64,000 nt of DNA from Sipunculus nudus. Its lineage: Eukaryota > Annelida > Sipuncula > Golfingiida > Sipunculidae. Numbering within the stretch: the first letter of the stretch is position 1; every line of letters begins with the position of its first letter. The notes below the pieces were generated by a model. That model saw nothing but the letters and a program-made list of their open reading frames with translations. It ran no database searches and was not told the DNA's origin. The position numbers were made by a program, and so were the translations under genes. Of the stretch, positions 22,104-34,816 are shown piece after piece. Where the stretch lies: assembly GCA_026874595.1 (NCBI GenBank), contig CM049306.1, forward strand, positions 65,354,019 through 65,418,018, given 5' to 3'.

Positions 22104-23367
22104 GCAATAAAGTTGTGACTGTGCCTCCAACATGTATGATCATAGATGGGGCCCGGAGAGGCCGTCACGCACCGCTGCACACGCCGGCCGCCCACCGTAA
22201 GGACCCTGCCGGCACTTGCGGCGACGGCACGTGACTTCGCGGTTTGGTGAAACACGGCGCGAGATTTGACGAGACTTACAATGCGACCCCTGAATGTGAC
22301 TGCGAGTGTCAGCCGCTATCCGGCGCTGCAAGCCATGTGTCTGTAGCGTAAAAAATGACAGAATTATAGGCATTTCTTTGAATGGTCACGTGTTCTCGTT
22401 TCACGAGAAACGGCGCGAGATATGACGAGACTTGCAATTGAACGGCTTAGAACTAGAGGGATGCTGTCTAACGCCAAAAACCCGACCTTTCTATCGCAAA
22501 TATCAACAGAGATAGAAGCTGGAAAACTCCGAATTTTCAGATTGTCAAGTTTTACCCCAAAATTTGGTAACCATGGTAACGGCAGCACAAAGCAACATGT
22601 GCGAAGGGATAAGCCAATGTTCCTAGTTTCAGATACGACCAAAAAAATGGTGTCACGTTTAATATTTTTTGAGATATTGCAGAAAAATGATATGTTACAG
22701 TGTTTCAGGTACCACGCCCCCTGGTGGCTATTTCCAAAAAATGAAAAATTGGTTTCGAGATATTTCTAGATAACACAAAATATGTCATTTTCAAAGTCAT
22801 AGTTTAAAAAATGTGACCTGTAAGCCATGTTAAATGAAATCTCGAAAATTCTCGTTTGACGAGAAATGGTGCGAGATTTTACGAGACTTTCACTTGTATA
22901 ATAAAAAGCTTATTTAGTACTATCTGATGCAAAAAACTAGAACTCTCTAGCTTTAAAAATTACAAAGTTAGAAAAATTAGGCCTTTTATTTTCGAAAATC
23001 ATGAGTTTTCCCCCAAAATGTGTAACCATAGAAACAGCAGATTTCAGCAACATATATATCAGAAGAAAGGCCTTGGAATGCCGATTAAAATGAGCCATGT
23101 TTGAAGTGGCTATGACAAATAGTAATGGAGATATGAAGAAAAGAGCACTTTAGGAACTTTTGATGACCTTGACCTTGACCTTTGACCTATATTGCCCAAA
23201 AACAATAGGCTTCTTGCATTTTTGATTTTACACAAACTGTGAAAGTTTGAAAGCGATGGGATCAAAATTGCGACCTGTAGAGACTGGACAGACAAACAAA
23301 CAAACAGACAAACAGACATCCGCGACTGACCAACCAGCTTGCGAAAATCGAAGATTTCCGGCAAGCA
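22104..23367 (+). repeat. 1.26-kb unit, first of the 22-28 kb array
   Basis: GC-rich leader (about 22147-22245), palindrome at 22567-22580, core ACGCCCCCTGGTGG at 22714-22727, TCTCG inverted repeat near 22852, decayed palindrome near 23022, half-site cluster at 23164-23188, ACAG/ACAA tail at about 23287-23318 and one hairpin (about 23337-23364). 'aataaagttgtgactgtgcc' starts this unit at about 22104 and the next at about 23369. Confidence 0.82.
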
Positions 23368-24606
23368 ATAAAGTTGTGACTGTGCCTCCAACATGTATGA
23401 TCATAGATGGGGCCCGGAGAGGCCGTCACGCACCGCTGCACACGCCGGCCGCCCACCGTAAGGACCCTGCCGCCACTTGCGGCGACGGCACGTGTCTTCG
23501 TGGTTTGGCGAAAAACGGCGCGAGATTTGACGAGACTAACAATGTGACCCCTGAATGTGACTGCGAGTGTCAGCCGCTATCCAGCGCTGCAAACCATGTG
23601 TCTGTAGCGTGAAAAATGACAGAATTATAGGCATTTCTTTGAATGGTCACGTGTTCTCGTTTCACGAGAAACGGTGCGAGATATGACGAGACTTGCGATT
23701 GAATGACTAAGAACTAGACGGATGCTGTCTAACGCCAAACACCAGACCTTTCTATCGCAAATATCAACAGAGATAGAAGCTGGAAAACTCCGAATTTTCA
23801 GATTGTCAAGTTTTACCCCAAAATTTGGTAACCATGGTAACGGCAGCACAAAGCAACGTGTGCGAAGGGATAAGCCAACGTTCCTAGTTTCAGATACGAC
23901 CAAAAAAATGGTGTCACGTTTAATATTTTTTGAGATATTGCAGAAAAATGATATGTTACAGTGTTTCATGTACCACGCCCCCTGGTGGCTATTTCCAAAA
24001 AATGAAAAATTGGTTTCGAGATATTTCTAAATAACACAAAATATGTCATTTTCAAAGTCATAGTTTAAAAAATGCGACCTGTAAGCCATATTTAATGAAA
24101 TCTCGAAAATTCTCGTTTGACGAGATATTATACGAGATATCGCGAGACTTTTAATAAAATCCTGCAGTACTTGTTAAATGCTACCTGATGCAAAAAACTA
24201 GAACTCTCTAGCTTTAAAAATGACAAAGTTAGAAAAAATTGTCCTTTGATTTTCGATTTACATCACTTTTACCCAAAAATACGTAACCATGGTGACAACC
24301 AATTTGAATCAGCTACACACCAGACGAAAGGCCTTGGAATGACGATTAAAATGAGCCATGTTTGAAGTGGCTATGACAAATAGTAATTGAGATATGAAGA
24401 AAAGAGCACTTTAGGAACTTTTGATGACCTTGACCTTGACCTTTGACCTATATTGCCCAAAAACAATAGGCTTCTTGCATTTTTGATTTTACACAAACTG
24501 TGAAAGTTTGAAAGCGATGGGATCAAAATTGTGACCTGTAGAGACTGGACAGACAAACAAACAAACAAACAAACAGACAAACAGACATCCGCAACTGACC
24601 AACATA
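23368..24606 (+). repeat. Second, chimeric 1.26-kb unit
   Basis: Like the previous unit through the core at 23975-23988. Around 24120 it switches to a different downstream half: 'gagatattatacgagatatc', palindrome variant GTAACCATGGTGAC at 24283-24296, cluster at 24425-24449, and tail 24547-24590. Confidence 0.78.
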
Positions 24607-24690
24607 CTTGCGAAAATCGAAGATTTCCGGCAAGTAACAAACGGAACTGATCAACATACTTGTCGAAATCTCTGATTCCGGCAAGCAATA
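24607..24690 (+). repeat. Two hairpin units
   Basis: One canonical hairpin and one of the altered 'gtcgaaatctctgattccgg' kind. The altered hairpin is also the first element of the 1275-bp unit and marks its boundaries at 25919, 40913, 42188 and 43463. Confidence 0.72.
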
Positions 24691-25918
24691 AACTATAACG
24701 CGACAGAAATGGCAAACCGGCCGGCAAAGAGTGCCTGTGGTCACTTATTTTATACGGCGAACGCTATAATTTTTGCAGTCACGGGAAAGCGTGTCTGTCT
24801 TTCATACTAAAACGCGTGCATGCATGCGTGATGGCATATGTATTTGTGCATGCGGGTTTTAATTTTTACAAAGTTGCTAAAATTTGTGGGGACCGTGTAT
24901 GATTAAACAAAAGAGGTCATGGGCAGAAAGGCCATGAAACGCCCATTCATATGGTGTACAGTTTATGTACCTAACATGTGTAGTTTTGGAGATATGGTTA
25001 AACAATGATAGTAGGTACGGGGTTGCAGTGCAGCGCCCCCTAGCGGAAATTTTCCAAAAACTGAACAATTGCTTTCGAGATATTAGTGTATGACGTAACA
25101 TGTATCAGTTTCAAAAGGATGCCTGCATATCTGTGGCCTATAGGGCATGTCACCGTGAAATCGCGAAATCTCATTCGACGAGAAACGGTGCGAGATTTTG
25201 CAAGATTTTTGGTTGGATCACCGAGAACTCACCAAGCGCTACAAGATGCAAAAATTTTGACCTCTCTAGCATAAAAACTGACAGAGTTAGAAGCTGAAAA
25301 CTGCATATTTTCAAAATTGAAAGGTTTTACCCCAAAAATAGAGAAATCTGGCAATAGCGCACTTTGGCACCTATGCGCAAAAACAAGCCCATGGACCCTA
25401 GTTTAAGGTGCTGTGATGGAAATGGCCCAATGTTTAATAGTTCTGGAGGTATAGCACCAAAACAAATTTTCATGTTTTTTCATCTGCAACGCCCCCTGGC
25501 GGCCATTTCCAAAATCTGAAAAACCCGTTTCGAGATATTCTTATGTTACATAAAATATCTCAGAATCAGTAAAATTGCTGCAAATTTGAAAAATATCACG
25601 AAATTCCATGATTTCTCCCCAAAATTGCGTAACCATGGTAACAGCGAAATGAGGCAATTTTGCAGTGTTGGAAGTGGCCATTCAGTGGCAAATAAAACGG
25701 GCAACAGATTAGGTGCCTACGGCTATTTTTGACGAAGGTATGAAGAAAAAACCGTTTTTGAGCTTTTTGGTGACCCTGACCTTGACCCTTGACCGATCAT
25801 GACCAAAAACAATAGGCTCCGAGAAGAACCGATTATACACTCTATCTATAAGTTTCAGGACGATTGGTGCAAAATTGTGGCCTGTAGAGCGGGGACATAC
25901 AGACAAACAAACAAACGG
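24645..25918 (+). repeat. 1275-bp unit, copy 1
   Basis: Starts at 'acaaacggaactgatcaaca'. It contains 'aaacgcgtgcatgcatgcgt', core GCGCCCCCTAGCGG at 25033-25046, a TCTCATTCGACGAGA stretch near 25165, a second core ACGCCCCCTGGCGG at 25489-25502, palindrome GTAACCATGGTAAC at 25629-25642, a half-site cluster with one site changed (25777-25794) and an ACAA tail near 25900-25915. Two CTCF-like cores of different type in one unit make it a link between the L and 330-bp families. Confidence 0.83.
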
Positions 25919-26470
25919 AACTGATCAACATACTTGTCGAAATCTCTGATTCCGGCAAGCAATAAACTATAACGCGACAGAAATGGCAAACCGGCCGGCA
26001 AAGAGTGCCTGTGGTCACTTATTTTATACGGCGAACGCTATAATTTTTGCAGTCACGGGAAAGCGTGTCTGTCTTTCATACTAAAACGCGTGCATGCATG
26101 CGTGATGGCATATGTATTTGTGCATGCGGGTTTTAATTTTTACAAAGTTGCTAAAATTTGTGGGGACCGTGTATGATTAAACAAAAGAGGTCATGGGCAG
26201 AAAGGCCATGAAACGCCCATTCATATGGTGTACAGTTTATGTACCTAACATGTGTAGTTTTGGAGATATGGTTAAACAATGATAGTAGGTACGGGGTTGC
26301 AGTGCAGCGCCCCCTAGCGGAAATTTTCCAAAAACTGAACAATTGCTTTCGAGATATTAGTGTATGACGTAACATGTATCAGTTTCAAAAGGATGCCTGC
26401 ATATCTGTGGCCTATAGGGCATGTCACCGTGAAATCGCGAAATCTCATTCGACGAGAAACGGTGCGAGAT
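25919..26470 (+). repeat. 1275-bp unit, copy 2, truncated
   Basis: Essentially identical to the start of the previous unit at offset 1274, including the core at 26307-26320. Near 26470, within 'ggtgcgagatttt', it switches to another unit type ('acgagactttcacttgtat'). Confidence 0.83.
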
Positions 26471-27735
26471 TTTACGAGACTTTCACTTGTATGATAAAAA
26501 GCTTATTTAGTACTATCTGATGCAAAAAACTAGAACTCTCTAGCTTTAAAAATGACAAAGTTAGAAAAATTAGGCCTTTTATTTTCGAAAATCATGAGTT
26601 TTCCCCAAAAATGTGTAACCATAGAAACAGCAGATTTCAGCAACATATATATCAGAAGAAAGGCCTTGGAATGCCGATTAAAATGAGCCATATTTGAAGT
26701 GGCTATGACAAATAGTAATGGAGATATGAAGAAAAGAGCACTTAAGGAACTTTTGATGACCTTGACCTTGACCTTTGACCTATATTGCCCAAAAACAATA
26801 GGCCTCCAGGACTTTTCCTTGTCTACCATCTGTGTAAGTTTAAAAGCAATTGCTGCAAAATTGTGGCCTGTAGAGAGTACACAGACAGACAGACAGACAA
26901 ACAGACAAACAGACATCCGCGACTGACCAACCTGCTTGCAGAAATCGAAGATTTCCGGCAAGCAATAAAGTTGTGACTGTGCCTCCAACATGTACGATAA
27001 TAGATGGGGCCCGGAGAGGCCGTCACGGACCGCTGCACACGCCGGCCGCCCACCGTAAGGACCCTGCCGCCACTTGCGGCGACGGCACGTGTCTTCGTGG
27101 TTTGGCGTAAAACGGCGCGAGATTTGACGAGACTAACAATGTAACCCCTGAATGTGACCGCGAGTGTCAGCCGCTATGCAGCGCTGCATACCATGTGTCT
27201 GTAGCGTCAAAAATGACAGAATTATAGGCATTTCTTTGAATGGTCACGTGTTCTCGTTTCACGAGAAACGGTGCGGGATATGACGAGACTTGCGATTGAA
27301 CGGCTTAGAACTAGAGGGATGCTGTCTAACGCCAAAAACCAGACCTTTCTATCGCAAATATCAACAGAGATAGAAGCTGGAAAACTCCGCATTTTCAGAT
27401 TGTCAAGTTTTACCCCAAAATTCGGTAACCATGGTAACGGCAGCACAAAGCTACATGTGCGAAGGGATAAGCCAATGTTCCTAGTGTCAGATACGACAAA
27501 AAAAATGGTGTCACGTTTAATATTTTTTGAGATATTGCAGAAAAATGAAATGTTACAGTGTTTCAGGTACCACGCCCCCTGGTGGCTATTTCCAAAAAAT
27601 GAAAAATTGGTTTCGAGATATTTCTTAATAACACAAAATATGTCATTTTCAAAGTCATAGTTTAAAAAATGCGACCTGTAAGCCATATTTAATGAAATCT
27701 CGAAAATTCTCGTTTGACGAGAAATGGTGCGAGAT
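26471..27735 (+). repeat. 1265-bp unit, copy 1
   Basis: Repeats at offset 1265. It includes a decayed palindrome near 26617, half-site cluster at 26757-26781, ACAG tail near 26882-26915, one hairpin, GC-rich leader (about 27005-27103), palindrome at 27425-27438 and core ACGCCCCCTGGTGG at 27572-27585. Confidence 0.82.
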
Positions 27736-28290
27736 TTTACGAGACTTTCACTTGTATGATAAAAAGCTTATTTAGTACTATCTGATGCAAAAAACTAGAA
27801 CTCTCTAGCTTTAAAAATGACAAAGTTAGAAAAATTAGGCCTTTTATTTTCGAAAATCATGAGTTTTCCCCAAAAATGTGTAACCATAGAAACAGCAGAT
27901 TTCAGCAACATATATATCAGAAGAAAGGCCTTGGAATGCCGATTAAAATGAGCCATATTTGAAGTGGCTATGACAAATAGTAATGGAGATATGAAGAAAA
28001 GAGCACTTAAGGAACTTTTGATGACCTTGACCTTGACCTTTGACCTATATTGCCCAAAAACAATAGGCCTCCAGGACTTTTCCTTGTCTACCATCTGTGT
28101 AAGTTTAAAAGCAATTGCTGCAAAATTGTGGCCTGTAGAGAGTACACAGACAGACAGACAGACAAACAGACAAAAAGACATCCGCGACTGACCAACCTGC
28201 TTGCAGAAATCGAAGATTTCCGGCAAGCAACAAACAGACAAACAGACATCCGCGACTGACCAACCTGCTTGCAGAAATCGAAGATTTCCG
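27736..28290 (+). repeat. 1265-bp unit, copy 2, truncated, with hairpins
   Basis: Nearly identical to 26471 onward, through the cluster at 28022-28046 and the ACAG tail at about 28146-28175. Two hairpin units follow, then the array switches to the CGACC-AGA-GGTC motif. A 232-codon frame on the minus strand crosses this stretch but reads only repeat sequence. Confidence 0.8.
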
Positions 28291-28394
28291 GCAAGCAACA
28301 AACTAGACGACCAGAGGTCAAACACTTGCCGGAAATGGCCGGTAATAAGACAGCGAAACAGACAGACAGTTATTAGGCAGACAGACAGGGAACG
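28291..28394 (+). repeat. Short S-type fragment
   Basis: Contains 'gacgaccagaggtcaaacac', 'ttgccggaaatggccgg' and two ACAG patches, then joins a 203-bp-type unit at 'aacactgtctatagttttgg'. Confidence 0.6.
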
Positions 28395-29055
28395 TATAAC
28401 ACTGTCTATAGTTTTGGAGATATGGCACAATGATGATTGCTGCAGCGCCATCTGGCGGCTATTTCTAAAAGGGCAAAAAATGTTTCGAGACATTTTATTT
28501 TTTTATTATATATATTTGATGTATAATTAAAATTTAACCCCCGCAGAATACGACAGAGTCCCCACGAGGTTAAAGGCATTAAATCTAGTTCCGGAAATGG
28601 CCGGAAATAAGACAGCAAAACAGACGGACAGTTACTAGTCAGGCAGACAGGGAACGTTTGGATTTGATCAAATGAACAACCGCTATCATGGTTAAAATGG
28701 AAGTACATTTTTATGTGATTTCGCTGATTTTCAATAGCCACAAATGAGTAGACAGACAGAGGGAAAATAACTCCATGTGTAGGCAATGTACTCCTGTCAT
28801 GGAGAATGGAAAGCATGAATAAAATAAGCGTCAGTCAATTAGAATAAATCTTCATATTTTGAATTTCGGGAAAAAGAAGAATTTAATTGTAACCTATATT
28901 AGGCCCCCATGGTAACGGAAGAATATGACAGAGTCTTCACGAGGATAAACCCATTAAATCTAGTTTCAGATGCTGCAATCAATGTTGTGACACTATCTCT
29001 AGTTTTATAGATATGGCAAAAAAATGATTGCTGCAGTGCCATCTGGCGGCTATTA
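28395..29055 (+). repeat. 203-bp-type units with S module between
   Basis: Cores at 28445-28458 (GCGCCATCTGGCGG) and 29036-29049 (GTGCCATCTGGCGG). An S module lies between them at about 28590-28920. The sequence runs without break into 29056, the start of the second large copy. Confidence 0.72.
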
Positions 29056-31409
29056 TTAAAAGGACAAAAAGTAAGTTTCGAGATATTTTATTTTTTTATA
29101 ATAAATATTTGATGTATAACTAAATTTAAACTTCTGCTGAATATGACAATGTCCCCACGAGGAAAACGCATTAAATCTAGGTTCAGAAGCTGCAATCAAT
29201 GTTGTGACACCGTCTATAGTTTTGGAGATATGGCACAATAATGATTACTGCAGCGCCATCTGAAAGGAAAAAAAATAGTTTCAAGATATTTTATTTTTAA
29301 TTATATATATTTTATGTATAATTAAACTTTAACCCCCGCGGAATACGACAGTCCCCACGAGGTTAAACGCTTTAAATCTAGTTTCAGAAGCTGCAATCAA
29401 TGTTGTGACACTGTCTATAGTTTTGGAGATATGGCACAATAATAATTGCTGCAGCGCCATCTGAAAGGGAAAAAAAATAGTTTCGCGATATTTTAATTTT
29501 TATTATATATATTTTATGTATAATTAAAATTTAACCCCCACAGAATACGACAGAGTCCAAACGAGGTTAAACGCATTAAATATAGTTTCAGAAGCTGCAA
29601 TCAATGTTGTGACACTGTCTATAGTTTTGGAGATATGGCACAATAATGATTGCTGCAGCGCCATCTGGGGGCTATTTTCTAAAAGGAAAAAAATAAATTT
29701 CCAGATATTTTATTTTAATATATATATTTGATGTATAATTAAAATTTTACTCCTGCCCCCAACTGCTTAACCAGGGATCAGCCCATATTTTGACACCCCC
29801 AACTACAAAATCGGGGATCCGTCCCTGGTTTCAAAGATTTGCCAGTGGTTCCTGGCAACACAAGTGGCCGCACAAGGGGACACAATAAAAATCACAGGTG
29901 TGTTCCCTCCACATTTAGCGGCTTTTGTCCTCTATTCAATGCTGCTTTGTGAGATTCATGGACGACCGCGCACGCCAACATGCAACTGTAATAGCCTTGC
30001 CGGCACTTACCGGTCAACCCTGAAGCCACTTGTGCTCACGGCAATTGGATGTATTTTCATCATTTGATGAAAAACGAGGCAAGATTTGACGAGAATTGCA
30101 ATAAAATCACTTGATGTGAATGAGAGTGTCAGACGCTGTCAAATGCTAAAAACTATATGTCTGTAGGGTATAAAATGACAGCATAATAGGCATTTGTTTA
30201 AATGGTCCACTGTTCTCGTTTGACGAAAAATGGTGCGAGATATAACGAAATATTCATTTCTATCACTTAACACTAATCAAATGATTTTTGAACAGTAGAA
30301 AAATAAAATCTCTAGCATAAAATTGAAAGAGATAAAGACATTTGTTGAATATTTTGTTCAAAATATCGAATATTCTCGTTTGGCGGTAGATGATGCGAGA
30401 TTTTGCGAGATTTGCAGTTTTATCATGTTAAGCTTCCGAAAGGCTACCAGAGGCTGAAACCGTATACTCTTTAACCTAAAACGTGATCGAGTTATCAGCA
30501 TTTCTGCGAAATCTCGTAATTTCTCGTTTGACGGAAAAACAGATCGAGATTCTACGAGACTTCCAATTGACTGGATTGGAGCCAAAGGAATGCTACCTCA
30601 TGCAGAAAACTAGACCCTTGAAGTATAAATATCAACAGAGATAGAAGCAAAAAACTAATTATTTTCAGATTGTCAAGTTTTACCCCAAAATTTGGTTACC
30701 ATGGTAACGGCAGCACAAAGCTACATGTACCCAGGAATAAGCCAATGATCCTAGTCTTAGATGCGACAAAAGAAATTGTTATATGCTTAATATTTTTTAA
30801 GATGTTGTGCAAAAATGATAAGTTGTAGTGTTACCAGTACCACGCCCCCTGGTGGCTTTTTTAAAAAAATGAAAAAACAATTTCGAGATATTTATAAATA
30901 ACACAAAATACATTAATTTCAAAGCCATTGTTAATAAAATGCAACCTGCAGGTCATATTTAATGAAATCTCGAAAACTCTCGTTTGACGAGAAATAGTGC
31001 GAGGTTTTGCGGGATTAACAATTCTATCATAAACAGCTCATGAAATACTACCTGATGCAGAAAACTAGAACTCTCTAGCTTTAAAAATGAAAAATTTAGA
31101 AAGAAAATATCGAATTCTATCATTTCTTCCCAAAAATACGTTACTATGGTAACGAATGATCAGAGATATTTGCTAGCATGTGGAAAGGTAACATGATGAG
31201 GAATAAAATGAGCTAAAGATTAAGCCGCTACGATTATTTTTTACAAAGATATGAAGGAAAATCCGTTTTAAGGTTTTTCAGGGACCCTGACCTTGACCTT
31301 GAACCGATCATGACCCAAAACAATAGGCTCCGAGGAGAATTGATTTTACACTAAATGTATAAGTTTCAGAGCGATTGGTGCAAAATTGTGGCCTGTAGAG
31401 TGGGGATAT

Positions 31410-31440
<31 letters not shown>

Positions 31441-34400
31441 AACATACGCGGGTGATCAACATGCTTGCGAAAATCGAAGATTTCCGGCAAGCAACAAACA
31501 GACATCCGCGACTGACCAACCTGCTTGCAGAAATCGAAGATTTCCGGCAAGCAATAAAGTTGTGACTGTGCCTCCCGGAGAGGCCGTCACGGACCGCTGC
31601 ACACGCCGGCCGCCCACCGTAAGGACCCTGCCGCCACTTGCGGCGACTGCACGTGTCTTCGTGGTATGGCGAAAAACGGCGCGAGATTTGACGAGACTAA
31701 CAATGTGACCCCTGAATGTGACTGCGAGTGTCAGCCGCTATCCAGCGCTGCAAACCATGTGTCTTTAGCGTGAAAAATGACAGAATTATAGGCATTTCTT
31801 TGAATGGTCACGTGTTCTCGTTTGACAAGAAACGGTGCGAGATAAATTATGACACTTGCGATTGAATGGCTTAGAACTAGAGGGATGCTGTCTAACGCCA
31901 AAAACCAGACCTTTCTATCGCAAATATCAACAGAGATAGAAGCTGGAAAACTCCGAATTTTCAGATTGTCAAGTTTTACCCCAAAATTTGGTAACCATGG
32001 TAACGGCAGCACAAAGCAACATGTGCGAAGGGATAAGCCAATGTTCCTAGTTTCAGATAAGACCCAAAAAATGGTGTCACGTTTAATTTTTTTTGAGATA
32101 TTGCAGAAAAATGATATGTTACGGTGTTTCATGTACCACGCCCCCTGGTGGCTATTTCCAAAAAATGAAAAATCAGTTTCGGGATATTAGTGTAAGACAT
32201 AAGATGTAATAGTTTTAAAAGATTCTTTCAAAACTGTGGCCTGTAGAATGCTATATGTGAGACGCAAGAAACGGCAAGCAAGCGGATTTGAGGACAACTG
32301 AGAAACAGACGGACACACTGACAAAGTGACTCAAGATTGAGTCAAAATGATTCCACCAGGATTTTGAAAAGACTCAGAGGAAGAAAATAAGCTATGGTTT
32401 ATGTAATTGAGGCTTATAATTTTGGAGATATGGCCAAAACATGATATGTTGGAGAGGTTTGCACCCAGCGCCCCCTAGCGATCGAATTAAAAAAATGAAA
32501 AATTGATTTCGAGATAATAGTGTAGGACTTTCAATATGTCAGTTTCAAAAAGATTCCTGCAAAACTGTGGCCTCCAGGGCAAGATTACTGAAATCTCGAA
32601 ATATCTGGTTTGACGAGATATTGTACGAGATATCGCGAGAAATTTAATAAAATCTTGCAGTACTTGTTAAATGCTACCTGATGCAAAAAACTAGACCTCT
32701 CTAGCTTTAAAACTGACAAAGTTAGAAAAATAAGACCCCTTATTTCAGAATATCATGACTTTTTCCCAAAAATTCGTAACCATGGTCACGGCAAATTTGA
32801 GTCAGCTACACACCAGATGACTGGCCTTGGAATGACGTTTAAAATGAGCTATGTTTGAAGAAGATCCGATTAATAGTGACAAAGATATGAAGAAAAAACC
32901 GTTTTGAGAACTTTTGATGACCTTGACCTTGACCTTTGACCTGTATTGCCCAAAAACAATAGGCCCCGAGGACTTTTGCTTGTCTACCAGCTGTATAAGT
33001 TAAAAGGCAATTGCCTTAAAATTATGGCCTGTAGAGAGTACACAGACAGACAGACAGACAGACAGACTAGATGACCTGAGGTCACACGCTTGCCGAAAAT
33101 GATGTAAAGTTAAGTCAGATGAACGAGCAGTGTCAGAGTAAAGAAAATAATCCATAGTTTGTGAAGAAAGAACCAATATTAACAAAGTTCTAAAGAGAAT
33201 AAGATTTTGATATATTTTGATCACTTTGACCTTGACCTTTGACTTATTTGAATAATAAACATAGGACTTCCAGATATCATCACGATATATGACAAGTGTA
33301 ATTTACAAAACGATTCATGCAAAACTGTGGCCAGTAGAATGCTACATGTGAGACGCAAGAACCGGCAAGCTGGCGAAATTGAGGACAACTGACACACAGA
33401 CAAACATACTGACTAACTGACCCACGATTGGGAACAGATGACTTAATCATGTTATGAAGAAACCTCAGAGGAAGATAATAAGCTATAGTTTATGTAAATG
33501 AGGTTTATAGTTTTTGAGATATGGCCAAAAAATGATATGTTGTGCAAGTTTGAGTGCACCGCCCCCTAGCGGCCAATTCTGGAAAATGAAAATTCCGTTT
33601 CGAGATATTAGTGTAAGACATAAGATGTAATAGTTTTAAAAGGATTCTTTCAAAACTGTGGCCTGTAGAATGCTATATGTGAGACGCAAGAACCGGCAAG
33701 CAAGCGGATTTGAGGACAACTGAGAAACAGACGGACACACAGACCAAGTGACTCAAGATTGAGACCAAATGAATACACCAGGTTTTTGGAAAGACCCAGA
33801 GGAAGAACATAAGCTATAGTTTATGTAAATGAGGTTTATAGTTTTAGAGATATGGCCAAAAAATGATATGTTGTGCAAGTTTGAGTGCACCGCCCCCTAG
33901 CGGCCAATTCTGGAAAATGAAAAATCGGTTTCGAGATATTAGTGTGAGACATAAGATGTAATAGTTTTAAAAAGATTCTTTCAAAACTGTGTCCTGTAGA
34001 ATGCTATATGTGAGACGCAAGAACCGGCAAGCAAGCGGATTTGAGGACAACTGAGAAACAGACGGACACACAGACAAAGTGACACAAGATTGAGACCAGA
34101 TGACTAAACGAGTTCATGAAGAAGACTTAGATGAAAAAAATAAACTATAGTTTTTGTAATTGAGGCTTATAATTTTGGAGATATTGCCAAAACATGATAT
34201 GTTGGAGAGGTTTGCACCCAGCGCCCCCTAGCGGCCGAATTAAAAAAATGAAAAATTGATTTTGAGATAATGGTGTAGGACTTAAGATATGCCAGTTTCA
34301 AAAAGATTCCTGCAAAACTGTGGCCTCCAGGGCAAGATTACTGAAATCTCGAAATATCTCGTTTGACGAGATATTATACGAGATATTGCGAGACTCCTAA

Positions 34401-34816
34401 TAGAATCTTGTAGTACTAGGTGAATGCTACCTGATGCAAAAAACTAGACCTCTCTAGCTGTAAAACTGCCAAAGTTAGAAAAATAAGGCCCCTTATTTTC
34501 GAATATCATGACTTTTTCCCAAAAATTCGTAACCATGGTTACGGCAAATTTGAGTCAGCTACACACCAGATGACTGGCCTTGGAATGATGTTTAAAATGA
34601 GCTTTGTTTGAAGAAGATACGACTAATAGTGACAAAGATATGAAGAAAAAACCGTTTTGAGAACTTTTGATGACCTTGACCTTGACCTTTGACCTGTATT
34701 GCCCAAAAACAATAGGCCCCGAGGACTTTTGCTTGTCTACCAGCTGTATAAGTTTAAAGACAATTGCTGCAAAATTGTGGCCTGTAGAGAGTACACAGAC
34801 AGACAGACAAACAGAC
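29056..34816 (+). repeat. Large duplication, block A, second copy
   Basis: Matches 1-5761 with no indel seen. Every module described for 1-5761 recurs here 29055 bases further on. That includes CTCF-like cores at 29253, 29454, 29658, 30842, 32138, 32468, 33559, 33890 and 34221. The preceding bases (28395-29055) continue the same 203-bp repeat family without a visible junction, as expected for a head-to-tail arrangement. Confidence 0.95.
29765..30075 (+). repeat. R module, second-half copy of 710-1020
   Basis: Same sequence as 710-1020, again with ATA where some copies have ATG. Other second-half R modules are at about 52314-52640, 54750-55075 and 59702-60042. Confidence 0.72.

Larger units (their letters stand above)
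9576..22577 (+). repeat. Large duplication, block C, first copy
   Basis: Matches 51005-64000. The offset starts at 41429 and ends at 41423. The changes come from single-base slippage in A runs, a G run two bases shorter and one ACGG unit fewer in the second copy. I noted about nine substitutions, for example near 10711, 11280, 13692, 15403 and 16903. Bases 9576-9606 are shared by all three related junction sequences and mark the recombination interval. Confidence 0.94.

Noticed and set aside
21723-22133. Cysteine-rich repeat protein suggested by minus-strand frames over hairpin arrays
   Set aside because: The regular Cys pattern is produced by the 60-bp minisatellite and ACAG runs. Unit number changes between duplicates and all reading frames look similar, as expected for non-coding tandem repeats.
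27795-28493. 232-codon minus-strand open frame, the longest in the window
   Set aside because: It reads through (ACAG)n (giving Ser-Val-Cys-Leu runs), hairpin minisatellites and parts of L and 203-bp units. No domain is recognisable, and the related frame at 26530-26991 is the same repeat read again.
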